A stretch of 64,000 nt of DNA from Pontibacter korlensis (GTDB lineage: Bacteria > Bacteroidota > Bacteroidia > Cytophagales > Hymenobacteraceae): contig NZ_CP009621.1 in assembly GCF_000973725.1 (NCBI RefSeq), positions 124,001 to 188,000 of the forward strand, written 5' to 3'. A program made the position numbers and the translations under genes. The notes under the pieces were generated by a model. The model was not told the origin of the DNA and did not search any database. It saw only the letters and a program-made list of their open reading frames with translations. Shown here piece after piece: positions 35,632-44,408 of this stretch; position 1 is the first letter of the stretch, and every line of letters starts with the position of its first letter.

Positions 35632-36390
35632 TTAATATTGCTCCCTCAAAAAGAACTGCTCTAGTTTACTAAGATTCTTCTTAGCTAGGGTTAGGTATGG
35701 CCTGCTAATTTTGTTATTTTTTAAGGCTTTTAAATCTTCGGAAGATTTTAATTTAATATTTTTAAAGCTGCGATTACTCGCCCCGCCTACGCGCATATTA
35801 GTAATAACCTTAGGCAGGTATTTAAATTTCAGTGTCGTATCCTGAAATATGCGAAGCATAAGGTCATAATCTGCCGCTATTTTATACTCCAGGTTAAATA
35901 GTCCATGCTTTTCATAAACTTCCCTTTTGAGGAATAAAGTCGGGTGAGCGGGCATCCATCCTTTCTGCAAAAGTGCGGCGTAAAATGGCTGGCTCTTCCA
36001 GTAACGCACCACTTTAGAAGTATCATCTTTATTTACATAAAGCAAATCTCCATACACCCCATCTACACCTTCTTCTTCAAAAATTGTGGCAATTTCTGTA
36101 AGGATGGTAGGAGAAGCTAGAAAGTCATCGGAATGCACAAAGCCAATAATGTCGCCAGAGGAAAGAGCAATGCCCTTGTTGAGAGCATCATATATACCTT
36201 TGTCTTTTTCTGAAATAAGCTTTAAGCTACCGGAGTATGCCTGCTGCACAACAGACACAGTCTGGTCTGTGGAGGCTCCATCTATCACTACAGCTTCAAG
36301 ACGTGGGTAAGTTTGTGTCGCTAAGGACTTCATAGCCGTAGCTACATTGTCTTCGCTATTATAGGTGGCAGTTATGACTGAAATTAGCAT
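35632..36390 (-). CDS. Family 2 glycosyltransferase (WcaA-like)
   Basis: 252 residues with a GT-A fold: 'LISVITATYNSEDNVATAMKSLATQTYPRLEAVVIDGASTDQTVSVV', 'SEKDKGIYDALNKGIALSSGDIIGFVHSDDFLASP' (DxD-type HSDD), 'MPAHPTLFLKREVYEKHGLFN', 'AADYDLMLRIF'. This 'GIYDALNKGI' subgroup is typical of colanic-acid and capsule operons. Acts in the cytosol on the lipid-linked oligosaccharide; the donor cannot be told. 11 bp after the preceding GT2. Confidence 0.92.
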   Translation of the reverse strand: MLISVITATYNSEDNVATAMKSLATQTYPRLEAVVIDGASTDQTVSVVQQAYSGSLKLISEKDKGIYDALNKGIALSSGDIIGFVHSDDFLASPTILTEIATIFEEEGVDGVYGDLLYVNKDDTSKVVRYWKSQPFYAALLQKGWMPAHPTLFLKREVYEKHGLFNLEYKIAADYDLMLRIFQDTTLKFKYLPKVITNMRVGGASNRSFKNIKLKSSEDLKALKNNKISRPYLTLAKKNLSKLEQFFLREQY

Positions 36391-36401
36391 CTAATCCTAT
36401 A

Positions 36402-37301
36402 CTATAAACTAATACTGTATTCTCTCTCAATAAAGGCTTTTATCTTAGCAACATCAGTCCCGCAATTCTTTTTTATTTCATAAATTTTTACATCTACTAA
36501 TGTACGATACCACCATCCTTGCAAAAAATGCCACATAAAACCTTCTTTACCTTCTGTAAAGCCTCCTTTCAAAATGTAACGGTATAGAAAATATGCGAAA
36601 GATCTCCAGAATAATGGCTGTTTAGCATATTTATGTTTCCTTCTTCGCTTGTATGCCGCCTGATCGCTAATATTCACTTCCTCCGCATGATTCCCTAAGA
36701 GGTTAAATTCTATATCTAAAAGATCGATAGCTTCTCGGATAGCATAACCATTATGCTTTGCCGTCCACCACCCCAAATTATTTAGATTATGATCAGCAAA
36801 AGCATGCTCAAACACAACGGTTTTCCCTGAACTTAACTTGATATGTTCGTCCATCCATCGGGTTTCAGACCACGCTTTTCCGTACCTGAAAATTCTCAAC
36901 AAGTTAATCCCCCCTGTACCTTTTGTGATTTCTCTTCCTTGAAAGATTCTCCGTAAAGGCAACTCTACACCATTTACTTCATTAGATAAATTTGGTAGCT
37001 TATTTACTATTTCTGAAGCTAGCTCAGGAGTCAAATATTCATCTGCGTCTAAACGAAGTACCCAATCTGTTGTGATTGGAAGATTATCTAAACCCCAATT
37101 AAACTGTTTTGCATAATTGTTTTCCCACTTGTTTTGATAAACTATAGCTCCTAATGATTGTGCTACTTGAACTGTATCATCAGTGGAAAAACTATCAACT
37201 AAATAAATATCCTGACAAACATCTTTTACCGACTCAATGCACCTTCTAATATGTAAAGATTCATTATAGGTAAGAATTACAACACTTATACTAGGCTTCA
37301 T
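36402..37301 (-). CDS. Family 2 glycosyltransferase (KdtX/WaaE-like)
   Basis: 299 residues: 'ISVVILTYNESLHIRRCIESVKDVCQDIYLVDSFSTDDTVQVAQSLGAIVYQNKWENNYAKQFNWGLD', 'WVLRLDADEYLTPEL' (DADE donor site), 'RIFQGREITKGTGG', 'HAFADHNLNNLGWWTAKHNGYAIREA', and a C-terminal amphipathic segment. This matches the LPS beta-1,4-glucosyltransferase (WaaE) group. Its DNA is visibly AT-rich, marking the right flank of the low-GC block (about 36.4-44.4 kb). 41 bp downstream of the acyltransferase gene. Confidence 0.9.
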   Translation of the reverse strand: MKPSISVVILTYNESLHIRRCIESVKDVCQDIYLVDSFSTDDTVQVAQSLGAIVYQNKWENNYAKQFNWGLDNLPITTDWVLRLDADEYLTPELASEIVNKLPNLSNEVNGVELPLRRIFQGREITKGTGGINLLRIFRYGKAWSETRWMDEHIKLSSGKTVVFEHAFADHNLNNLGWWTAKHNGYAIREAIDLLDIEFNLLGNHAEEVNISDQAAYKRRRKHKYAKQPLFWRSFAYFLYRYILKGGFTEGKEGFMWHFLQGWWYRTLVDVKIYEIKKNCGTDVAKIKAFIEREYSISL

Positions 37302-37342
37302 TGTAAACTTATTCAGCTTTCTTCAATTTATGATAAGTAAAT

Positions 37343-37903
37343 TTAAAACTGCTTAATTGACCTATCCTTGATATATTTGGCTGGGTTGCCTCCTACTATA
37401 CAATTATCATCAAAGGATTTAGTTACTACCGAACCTGCAGCCACAACATTAAAACTACCTAGTTCAACTCCTGGAAGAATATAGCATCCCGTAGCTATCC
37501 ATGTATTAGATTTGATTTTTATAGGTCTAGTCAATAAGTCAAAAGACTCAGTAGAAACATCATGGCTCCCTGTCAACAGGTAAACATCTTTACCGATACA
37601 GCACTTTTCACCAATTAAAATTTTATCCAAACAATAAGCCCAGGAATCTTCACCAAGACTTGATAAGTCTCCCATTATTAGATTCCATGGATGATCTATC
37701 CTTGAGCGTCGATCTAATGAGCAAGACCATTCAATTTTACCACCAAAAGCTTTTACTAAAGCAACACGAAACTTCCTAAAAAAGAAAGGGCTATATCTAT
37801 AAACAGTCGAATTGATAACGGACCACAATTTTGCTTTGATCTTTACTTTTAAAGTAAAAGGAGATGTTTGAATAGGTTTGAAATCTAAATCTATTTTAAT
37901 CAT
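37343..37903 (-). CDS. WcaF-like O-acetyltransferase (left-handed beta-helix)
   Basis: 186 residues with hexapeptide repeats: 'IDHPWNLIMGDLSSLGEDSWAYCLDKILIGEKCCIGKDVYLLTGSHDVSTESFDLLTRPIKIKSNTWIATGCYILPGVELGSFNVVAAGSVVTKSFDDNCIVGGNPAKYIK'. The catalytic His is in 'TGSHDV'. WcaF-type enzymes acetylate sugar residues of exopolysaccharides. It overlaps the next WcaF-like gene by 8 bp; two related acetyltransferases in tandem suggest two acetylation positions or a duplication with specialisation. Confidence 0.9.
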   Translation of the reverse strand: MIKIDLDFKPIQTSPFTLKVKIKAKLWSVINSTVYRYSPFFFRKFRVALVKAFGGKIEWSCSLDRRSRIDHPWNLIMGDLSSLGEDSWAYCLDKILIGEKCCIGKDVYLLTGSHDVSTESFDLLTRPIKIKSNTWIATGCYILPGVELGSFNVVAAGSVVTKSFDDNCIVGGNPAKYIKDRSIKQF

Positions 37904-38465
37904 TACAGCTAAATTCTCTCTTTTTTATAGCCTTAGCAGGATTGCCACCAACTACAGTCCATGGTTCAACATTTTTAAAAACACAAGCTCTAGCTCCTAC
38001 TACCGCACCTTCACCTACTGTTACTCCCATACCTATAAAAACGTCTGCACCTATCCAGGCCTGATCCTCAATCACAATAGGTGCAGTAATTAATGGACTG
38101 TGAGGATGAGAAATGTTATGGGACGCTGCACATAAATAAGTTTTCTGAGACACAGTAGCTTGATTTCCTATAGTAACTTTAGCTACATTATAACAATCTA
38201 CTTCAGGCGCTAAACAAGCGTACTCCTTCATTTCTAAATTCCAAGGCATGTATATTCTAACACTGGAATATACAACTGCTGTTGAATGAATCTTAGCACC
38301 AAACAACCTTAGTAAAAATCTTTTCCAGCCACTACCAATACTGCGAGGCAGGGGACTAGCAAATAAAGCCCACACAATACACCAGATTAGCCGTACAAGT
38401 TGGTTTCTTTTACTCAAGGCGTTTTTGTACTGAGAGAGATTAACTTTCTGTTCTTCAATCTGCAT
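37896..38465 (-). CDS. Second WcaF-like O-acetyltransferase
   Basis: About 189 residues from ATG 38463-38465 (MQIEEQKVNLSQYKN); an in-frame GTG 9 codons upstream lies deep in the previous gene. It overlaps the preceding GT4 by 11 bp and the following acyltransferase by 8 bp. A hydrophobic N-terminal segment ('VRLIWCIVWALFASPLP') precedes the hexapeptide helix: 'SVRIYMPWNLEMKEYACLAPEVDCYNVAKVTIGNQATVSQKTYLCAASHNISHPHSPLITAPIVIEDQAWIGADVFIGMGVTVGEGAVVGARACVFKNVEPWTVVGGNPAKAIK' with catalytic His in 'AASHNI'. Role: polymer O-acetylation. Confidence 0.88.
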   Translation of the reverse strand: MQIEEQKVNLSQYKNALSKRNQLVRLIWCIVWALFASPLPRSIGSGWKRFLLRLFGAKIHSTAVVYSSVRIYMPWNLEMKEYACLAPEVDCYNVAKVTIGNQATVSQKTYLCAASHNISHPHSPLITAPIVIEDQAWIGADVFIGMGVTVGEGAVVGARACVFKNVEPWTVVGGNPAKAIKKREFSCND

Positions 38466-39591
38466 ATACAAATTTTGGAGTTTCTCCTTCACCTAATACC
38501 CACTTGTAAAGCTCTATTGTTTGCTTGGCCACAGCTTGTATACTGTAATCTTCCTTAACTAATTTCCTACCATTTCTTCCCATTTCTATCAAAGAATGCG
38601 CATCCACAGCTAATGCCTCTCTTAAACAAGCTTTTAGAGGTTCTACCCCCACATCTATCCACCAACCAGCATTACAACGTTCCAAATCTTCCCATGGTGC
38701 ACCCTTCGTTGTGATGACAGGCACGCCACAGGCCAAAGCCTCCGCCACCACAACTCCAAAATTTTCAGAGTATGTTGGAAGTACAAAAAGATCAGCTCGA
38801 TGGTAGGTTCTTATCTTTGCCTCCTCAAATTGTGGTCCCAAAATGGAAATTTCCTCACTTAAACCCTTATTGATTATAAGCTGCTTTAGCTGTTCAATAT
38901 ATGCTTTATCACCATTACCGGCTATTTCGACGTGCCAATCGTACTTCAACTCAGACGACAAATGAGCCCAAGCTTCTATCAAAATCTCTATACCTTTTTT
39001 CGGGTGAATTCGCGAGAGAAAGAGAAGTGTTCTTCTGCTTTTCTGTATTACTCGTTTCTTTACCGGAAATTCTTTTACGTCTATTCCATTCGGAATAACA
39101 GCAATAGGGTTTTTAAACCCAAGTTTTCGAATATTTTCTGCCTCCATAGGAGCAGTGGCATGAATACAAGCTGCTTTGGCTAAATCTTTTCTTTGATACA
39201 TACTCAATGCTAGCTTTTTTTTCCACTTGCCTGCTTTAAGCGCCCAAGGTTCGAGCATACCTCTTGGAGTTATTATGTAGGGCACATTATATCTTCTAGC
39301 AACGACAGCCATTTGATGAACCGGCATCTGCCATATACCGTGGCCATGCAATATATGATTTTTGCTTCCTAAGGCTGATTTCTTTGATAATTCGCTATCA
39401 AAGTTCTTTGTGAATGTAAGTGCCAGTTTATCATTAGGACTTGTCCTTAGATAAGGTGTGGTTGAAGGCCTAGTTATGATACTGATACTGCAATGAATTA
39501 TAGTCTGATTAACTGAAAGGTCGCAAACACTCTTAGAAGGTCCACCAGCATGAATATCAATAGTAGATATAATGTGTGAAATATGAATCAT
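38455..39591 (-). CDS. Family 4 glycosyltransferase
   Basis: 378 residues with a GT-B fold. N-terminal 'IDIHAGGPSKSVCDLS' is an acceptor-side glycine loop; the C-terminal donor domain shows 'RTLLFLSRIHPKKGIEILIEAW', 'VEIAGNGDKAYIEQLKQLI', 'ADLFVLPTYSENFGVVVAEALACGVPVITTKGAPWEDL' with the EX7E-type glutamates. Also 'GHGIWQMPVHQMAVVARRYNVPYIITPRGMLEPWAL', a signature of WcaI/mannosyl- or galactosyltransferase-like capsule enzymes. It ends inside the acyltransferase start (11-bp overlap) and starts 4 bp inside the upstream GT. Confidence 0.92.
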   Translation of the reverse strand: MIHISHIISTIDIHAGGPSKSVCDLSVNQTIIHCSISIITRPSTTPYLRTSPNDKLALTFTKNFDSELSKKSALGSKNHILHGHGIWQMPVHQMAVVARRYNVPYIITPRGMLEPWALKAGKWKKKLALSMYQRKDLAKAACIHATAPMEAENIRKLGFKNPIAVIPNGIDVKEFPVKKRVIQKSRRTLLFLSRIHPKKGIEILIEAWAHLSSELKYDWHVEIAGNGDKAYIEQLKQLIINKGLSEEISILGPQFEEAKIRTYHRADLFVLPTYSENFGVVVAEALACGVPVITTKGAPWEDLERCNAGWWIDVGVEPLKACLREALAVDAHSLIEMGRNGRKLVKEDYSIQAVAKQTIELYKWVLGEGETPKFVYAD

Positions 39592-40568
39592 AATAAAGAA
39601 TTATATAACCTGTTGTATTTAGCTGCAGTAGAATGAATATCAAATTTAGCAACATTTAAATTTCCTTTCTTCAGCAAATTTTCCCTTAGACTTCCATCAT
39701 TAATCAAAGCCCTAAATCCAGCGTTTATACTTGCTACATCTTCAGGATCAACATAATACACGCTATCCATAGCTATTTCTGGTATAGCTCCCCTTTTACT
39801 TGTGATTACCACTCTTCCTACCTTTTGGGCTTCTATTATTGGCATGCCAAACCCTTCATACAATGAAATAAATGACACTATATCACATGCTTCATACAAT
39901 TCTCTAATTACATTGAAAGTAACATTGCAGTAGTTCTCATAATACATATTACAATTGTTGAGCAGGCCTAGAGTCTCTTGATCTAAATTACCTACAATAA
40001 CTAATTTACATGGAATTCCTTTTAAACCTAAAATAGTGTTTTTAAGATTTTTATTGCTTTTTGTACCAATATGTAATACTGTAGGCTCGAGGTTATTAAA
40101 TTCCTTTGGAACGTTAGTTAGTTCTTGACTGACTGGATTATAAATAACTTCAACTTTATTTGAAGCCCATGGAATAACTTTCAAAATTTCATTTTTGGAA
40201 AAATTTGAAATAACAGTTATCTTCTTTACAAAAAGACTAGGTAACCAAAACCAGAAAATCTTTTTTATCAATACATTAAGAAAACTACCGGACAGTATTG
40301 ACTTTACATCGTGAACAGTTAAAACAATTTTTTTAAAAGGAATTACTGCAACGTAATGAATATCTCCGGTGACGTGAATTATACCTTTCTGTTTAGAAAC
40401 AAAAATTATATTTTTTATAACGGATAAAGGGCTTATTCCATTCTTAGGAACTTCTAATAAGGAAGTAGCTAAGCTAAACTGCCTTTCGATATGCTTATGT
40501 ACATTTAAAAACAGTTCTTCTATGCTCTTTCCTTTTGAATTATTATTTCTTAAAATAAAAGTTACCAA
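39588..40568 (-). CDS. Glycosyltransferase (GT-B, family 4/1 type) with TTG start
   Basis: 326 residues: 'VTFILRNNNSKGKSIEELF', 'VVTVHDVKSILSG'-like 'IVLTVHDVKSILSGSFLNVLIKKIFWFWLPSLFVKKITVISNFSKNEILKVI', 'VEVIYNPVS', 'ACDIVSFISLYEGFGMPIIEAQKVGRVVITSKRGAIPEIAMDSVYYVDPEDVASI'. No ATG lies before the conserved 'VTFILR' strand; TTG at 40566-40568 is the likely start, with GAGGA about 12 nt upstream as Shine-Dalgarno. Another ATG 16 nt upstream is out of frame and closes quickly. Very AT-rich, low-GC block gene. Donor and acceptor unknown. Confidence 0.85.
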   Translation of the reverse strand: MVTFILRNNNSKGKSIEELFLNVHKHIERQFSLATSLLEVPKNGISPLSVIKNIIFVSKQKGIIHVTGDIHYVAVIPFKKIVLTVHDVKSILSGSFLNVLIKKIFWFWLPSLFVKKITVISNFSKNEILKVIPWASNKVEVIYNPVSQELTNVPKEFNNLEPTVLHIGTKSNKNLKNTILGLKGIPCKLVIVGNLDQETLGLLNNCNMYYENYCNVTFNVIRELYEACDIVSFISLYEGFGMPIIEAQKVGRVVITSKRGAIPEIAMDSVYYVDPEDVASINAGFRALINDGSLRENLLKKGNLNVAKFDIHSTAAKYNRLYNSLL

Positions 40569-40650
40569 AGCTTTCTATCCTCATTTTTATAACTCAAGAG
40601 TGTACTAGCACAATTTTATAGCTAATTCTAAATTTTCTTTATCCTTTTGA

Positions 40651-42105
40651 TTACATTTCATGCTGGATAAAATATATTTTTTGAATCTTAAAAAAGATAT
40701 TAACATATATTAACCCGATCAAAATCGTTTGTAAAATCCCTGAGATCCTAAAATATATGTCTGCTTCAACTTTCAACATTGATATAAGCACAGTAGAATA
40801 TATGATTAGTCCCAAAAAAGTATATGGTCTAAAAAATACTTCAACAAGCATAACAAACATACCAAAAATAAAAAACGCTATAAACACGGGGGCATAGCCC
40901 CCTTCAAAAAAAGCCCATCCGAAAGTAGATGGTGTAATTGAAGTACTTTTGTTACCTGTTGTCATATAGTAAAACTTTTTACCAGTATCAGCAGTCGGCT
41001 TCGAAGGCAAGAAAAACCTTGGCACAATCCAAGCAAAAGGGATATATGCGTATCTGTCAAAATATTTATACTGTTTCCAATTAGGTTCTTCTTGTATGCT
41101 ATACAAAAATATTGGAAATAACGAAATTCTTCCTTGATAACTATCTGCACCAGTCTCTAAGCTTTCACTTAAGCCATCTTCTATAATCTGGAGCATAGCT
41201 AGTTTAAAAGCATCAGACTTTGCCATTTCTGGCTGATTATTTTGAACAAATCTGTACTGATTGTTTATAGGATATAACAAAACAATAAATATAATGCAAA
41301 TAGAAAACAATTCCTTTCTTATGAGTCTCCCACTTAAAATATATGGTATTGAGATTAACACAATAGGTGTAATGATCTCTTCTTTCATCCCGGAAAAGAA
41401 GCCAATTAAAATTTGTAGTGACAAGAGAGTATAGAAAAAGCAATTGAATCGGAAATCTGATATGTTAAATTTATACTTAACAATCGATAATGTAACTAAA
41501 AAAAAGGGAACAGCAATTTGTAGTGCTTGTACAATGAAAGAAAGAGATGAAGCTTTTTGCTCCATAGTTGATCCATAACCAATATCCCCTCTAAGAATAA
41601 GGAATAGTTCTATAACTATGAATACAGCGGATACTAGATAAAATAATTTTAAGTTTCTAAACTCAATAACAAAATTTTGGATTCTTTCGCTTCTTCTTAA
41701 GAGTGCATTTCTTTGTAGTAATACTTGACCAATCTGCAGGCCCAGCAAGCCTATAAGAATAACTAGTAACGCTGGTAAGATGTACTCTGTAGAAACATAT
41801 ACAACATTATGAACCAAAACTACTTTCTGTCCTTCAAAATATGGTATTAAGATCAGAAAGTTTAAAACAAGAGATAAAAATGAAGCTAGTCTAAACCAGT
41901 CAAGTAAAAATGGCTGTTGATATTTATGCCAATTATCAAGGAATTGAATAAGCGTTAGCTGAATTAAAGGTACACATATTATCAGCAAAATAACAATATC
42001 AATTTTGTCTGTATCAATTGTTATAAGCATGCAATAGATACAGAAGATCAACCAAATAATTACCTTCGCAGTAAACAGAAGTTTGGTCGACAAAGTCAAC
42101 TTCAT
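40651..42105 (-). CDS. Wzy-like O-antigen/capsule polymerase
   Basis: 484 residues with roughly 12 membrane helices and a large loop around residues 290-400 containing 'GADSYQGRISLFPIFLYSIQEEPNWKQYKYFDRYAYIPFAWIVPRFFLPSKPTADTGKKFYYMTTGNKSTSITPSTFGWAFFEGGYAPVFIAFFIFG'. The 'ITPSTFGWAFFEGGY' element after a soluble loop recalls O-antigen polymerases (oligosaccharide repeat unit polymerase). Assigned as Wzy from topology and position next to wzx. Overlaps the next gene upstream (42102) by 4 bp. Very AT-rich. Sequence similarity cannot be confirmed by eye. Confidence 0.75.
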   Translation of the reverse strand: MKLTLSTKLLFTAKVIIWLIFCIYCMLITIDTDKIDIVILLIICVPLIQLTLIQFLDNWHKYQQPFLLDWFRLASFLSLVLNFLILIPYFEGQKVVLVHNVVYVSTEYILPALLVILIGLLGLQIGQVLLQRNALLRRSERIQNFVIEFRNLKLFYLVSAVFIVIELFLILRGDIGYGSTMEQKASSLSFIVQALQIAVPFFLVTLSIVKYKFNISDFRFNCFFYTLLSLQILIGFFSGMKEEIITPIVLISIPYILSGRLIRKELFSICIIFIVLLYPINNQYRFVQNNQPEMAKSDAFKLAMLQIIEDGLSESLETGADSYQGRISLFPIFLYSIQEEPNWKQYKYFDRYAYIPFAWIVPRFFLPSKPTADTGKKFYYMTTGNKSTSITPSTFGWAFFEGGYAPVFIAFFIFGMFVMLVEVFFRPYTFLGLIIYSTVLISMLKVEADIYFRISGILQTILIGLIYVNIFFKIQKIYFIQHEM

Positions 42106-43076
42106 ATATTAGACAAAATGTAATTCAACATATTCTTGTAAGTGTAGTTTTCTAAAAAGTGATCATGTATTATGTCTCTTATTTCTACTCTTTTCTCAGG
42201 CTTGTTTAAATAATACTTTATCAATGCATTTGCCTCATTTATATTTGAAAAACTAACTTGCTTAGGATCAAAGGGTAATAATTGGTTCAGTATAGGTTTG
42301 TAATCACATATCTGGAAAGCTCCGCAGCCATTGATTTCAAAAAATTTGTTATTTACAGACTCTACCTCTGCGTAATGAAAATTATTAAAGACTATTTTTG
42401 AACCATTCAAAAATTTAGCTTTTTCTGCTCCATATACTCCTTTCCCTAAGAAGTCGCTTTCAAGTATAGGATCGAAATATTTTGCTTTCCGTCCAAAGAG
42501 CTTGATTTTAACCCCTTCTTCTTTTAATAACTTTAGCATTCTATTTCTATATGGATATAGAGTGCCAAAGCAAAGAACATCAATATTTACTTCTTCTTCT
42601 AATAAAGGTCCCCCCTCAACTTTTTTATGAAACCGGGGATTAAATGCCTCTTGATACTGAAAAACATTCAACCCTATGTTACTCTTCATAAAGTTTAACA
42701 TATAAGGGTCTTTTGTAAAATAAGCATCATAAGGTTCTACAAATATCTGCTGATTTCGGAGAGTAGTAAGCTGATCAGGATTTATGTGAATGATTTTTAT
42801 GCCTTTTTCTCTAACTCCCTTCACAACAAGAGGATGGATATGCTTATAAACTCCAATAACTAAGTCAGGTTTATAAGTAACTATACGCTCTAGTAATTTT
42901 ATATTTAGTTTCTTCTCATAGCGCTCTGAGATTAAAATTAAACCATAATCAACTTTCCTTGAAAAGTTTTGTTTATAGTCAAAAATTTGAACTTGATGAC
43001 CTTGATGAATTAGTTCGTCCTTTATATGAAACTCTAAACTGTCAAAATTTTTAGCACCAATAATTGCAATCTTCAT
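42102..43076 (-). CDS. CgeB-family glycosyltransferase-like protein
   Basis: 324 residues: 'MKIAIIGAKNFDSLEFHIKDELIHQGHQVQIFDYKQNF', 'KPDLVIGVYKHIHPLVVKGVREKGIKIIHINPDQLTTLRNQQIFVEPYDAYFTKDPYMLNFM', 'VLCFGTLYPYRNRMLKLLKEEGVKIKLFGRKAKYF', 'KIVFNNFHYAEVESVNNKFFEINGCGAFQICDYKPILNQLL'. The last segment (SVNNKFFEINGCGAFQI) is the CgeB/DUF3880 signature of spore-coat and capsule glycosyltransferases. It shares 4-bp overlaps with both neighbours, wzx and the wzy-like gene. Confidence 0.82.
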   Translation of the reverse strand: MKIAIIGAKNFDSLEFHIKDELIHQGHQVQIFDYKQNFSRKVDYGLILISERYEKKLNIKLLERIVTYKPDLVIGVYKHIHPLVVKGVREKGIKIIHINPDQLTTLRNQQIFVEPYDAYFTKDPYMLNFMKSNIGLNVFQYQEAFNPRFHKKVEGGPLLEEEVNIDVLCFGTLYPYRNRMLKLLKEEGVKIKLFGRKAKYFDPILESDFLGKGVYGAEKAKFLNGSKIVFNNFHYAEVESVNNKFFEINGCGAFQICDYKPILNQLLPFDPKQVSFSNINEANALIKYYLNKPEKRVEIRDIIHDHFLENYTYKNMLNYILSNI

Positions 43077-44332
43077 GCTCTTCTATAAAAAAAATAGATA
43101 ATTATAAATTGGACAAAGAACCCAATACAAGTAGCCAAAGCAGCTCCAAAAATGCCAAACTCAGGAATCAGTACTATATTTAATGCGACATTGAAGATGG
43201 CAGCTATTATATTTCCTATAAGAATTATGTTTGTTTTATGCTCAGCATAAAACAGGGATTCGTATATATGTGTAGTAGTAAGAATAAAAAAAGCTAGCGC
43301 GGTCCAAAAAATCAAATTAAATCCTCCTTGATACAAGCTTGAAAGCAGGACTTCTCCAATTAAATTCTTACTTATATAAATTCCACTCAAAATAATGATT
43401 CCTAAAAACAGGTAGCCTTGAACATAACTTGATATTTTATGTTTTTTTTCATCAATACTCAATTTGTCATAAACAAAAGGCGAAATTAATGCCATTATGA
43501 TGGGACTCAATAGTAAAAAAAACTTCGACCCTACTCCATAGTTTGCGTTATAAATGCCAACATCTTGAGTTGACAGAAAGTAGTCTATAGCATAGCGGTC
43601 AAAATAATTATTAATCCATGACCATATTGCAAGAAAAATCAAAGGCCATGTAAAGCTAAAGTACTTTTTAATAAAATTAATTAATGATATTTTATATGTA
43701 GATAAATAAAACTTGTACTTTCTACTAAATAAAACTATACAAAAAACCACACTGATTAGCTGCATACCCCAGAGTGCCTCTTGACCCTTGAAAAGAGTTG
43801 CTCCAAAGTGAAAACAACATAAAATAAAAAGCAAACCTACTGCTGATTTTATCACTGTCAATTTTGAAAAGTCTAGCAATTTATTATTAACCATCAAAAA
43901 GTCACTGACCGTACTACTCAGTAAGGTTAATGGAATGAACAAGAGAAAGAAAGCAGCTATGTATGGGTTCCATTCTCCATAGTACATTGTATAAAATATC
44001 TTAAGCAGAATGAATACTATTATAGATATACCTACACCTAAATATAGGTAGTACTTACTTCCGATCCTTTTTTGTAAGGTTCTAATAGTAGATTTAGAAA
44101 ACTGCAAGAAAGGAGACAGCAGCAAAGTTGAAAAGAAGGTATAAGCAGCAAATTGAATGTTATATTCTCCAAACTCCTTCGGTGAAACATAAAGAGCAAT
44201 TAGCTTCCCAGAAGCTAGTCCTATTATTGCAGAGATAATTTGAGACAGCACAACATACTTTTTGTCAGAATGCTTGAGATACCTCAAAAATGTTGAGCGA
44301 AGAAAAACAGAGGCTGTGTTAATACTGTTCAT
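43073..44332 (-). CDS. wzx: Wzx-type oligosaccharide flippase
   Basis: 419 residues with 12-14 hydrophobic helices and MATE/MOP-superfamily features: 'VVLSQIISAIIGLASGKLIALYVSPKEFGEYNIQFAAYTFFSTLLLSPFLQF', 'SWINNYFDRYAIDYFLSTQDVGIYNANYGVGSKFFLLLSPIIMALISPFVYDKL', 'GNIIAAIFNVALNIVLIPEFGIFGAALATCIGFFVQFIIIYFFYRR'. It moves undecaprenyl-PP-linked repeat units across the inner membrane. Located between manC and the CgeB-like gene in the AT-rich block; 4-bp overlap downstream. Confidence 0.93.
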   Translation of the reverse strand: MNSINTASVFLRSTFLRYLKHSDKKYVVLSQIISAIIGLASGKLIALYVSPKEFGEYNIQFAAYTFFSTLLLSPFLQFSKSTIRTLQKRIGSKYYLYLGVGISIIVFILLKIFYTMYYGEWNPYIAAFFLLFIPLTLLSSTVSDFLMVNNKLLDFSKLTVIKSAVGLLFILCCFHFGATLFKGQEALWGMQLISVVFCIVLFSRKYKFYLSTYKISLINFIKKYFSFTWPLIFLAIWSWINNYFDRYAIDYFLSTQDVGIYNANYGVGSKFFLLLSPIIMALISPFVYDKLSIDEKKHKISSYVQGYLFLGIIILSGIYISKNLIGEVLLSSLYQGGFNLIFWTALAFFILTTTHIYESLFYAEHKTNIILIGNIIAAIFNVALNIVLIPEFGIFGAALATCIGFFVQFIIIYFFYRRA

Positions 44333-44408
44333 TTAAATTTTGCCTACACTACAACTTTGCACATACATAATTGATTATAGATGCTAATTATTAGGACCGT
44401 TGGTACTT

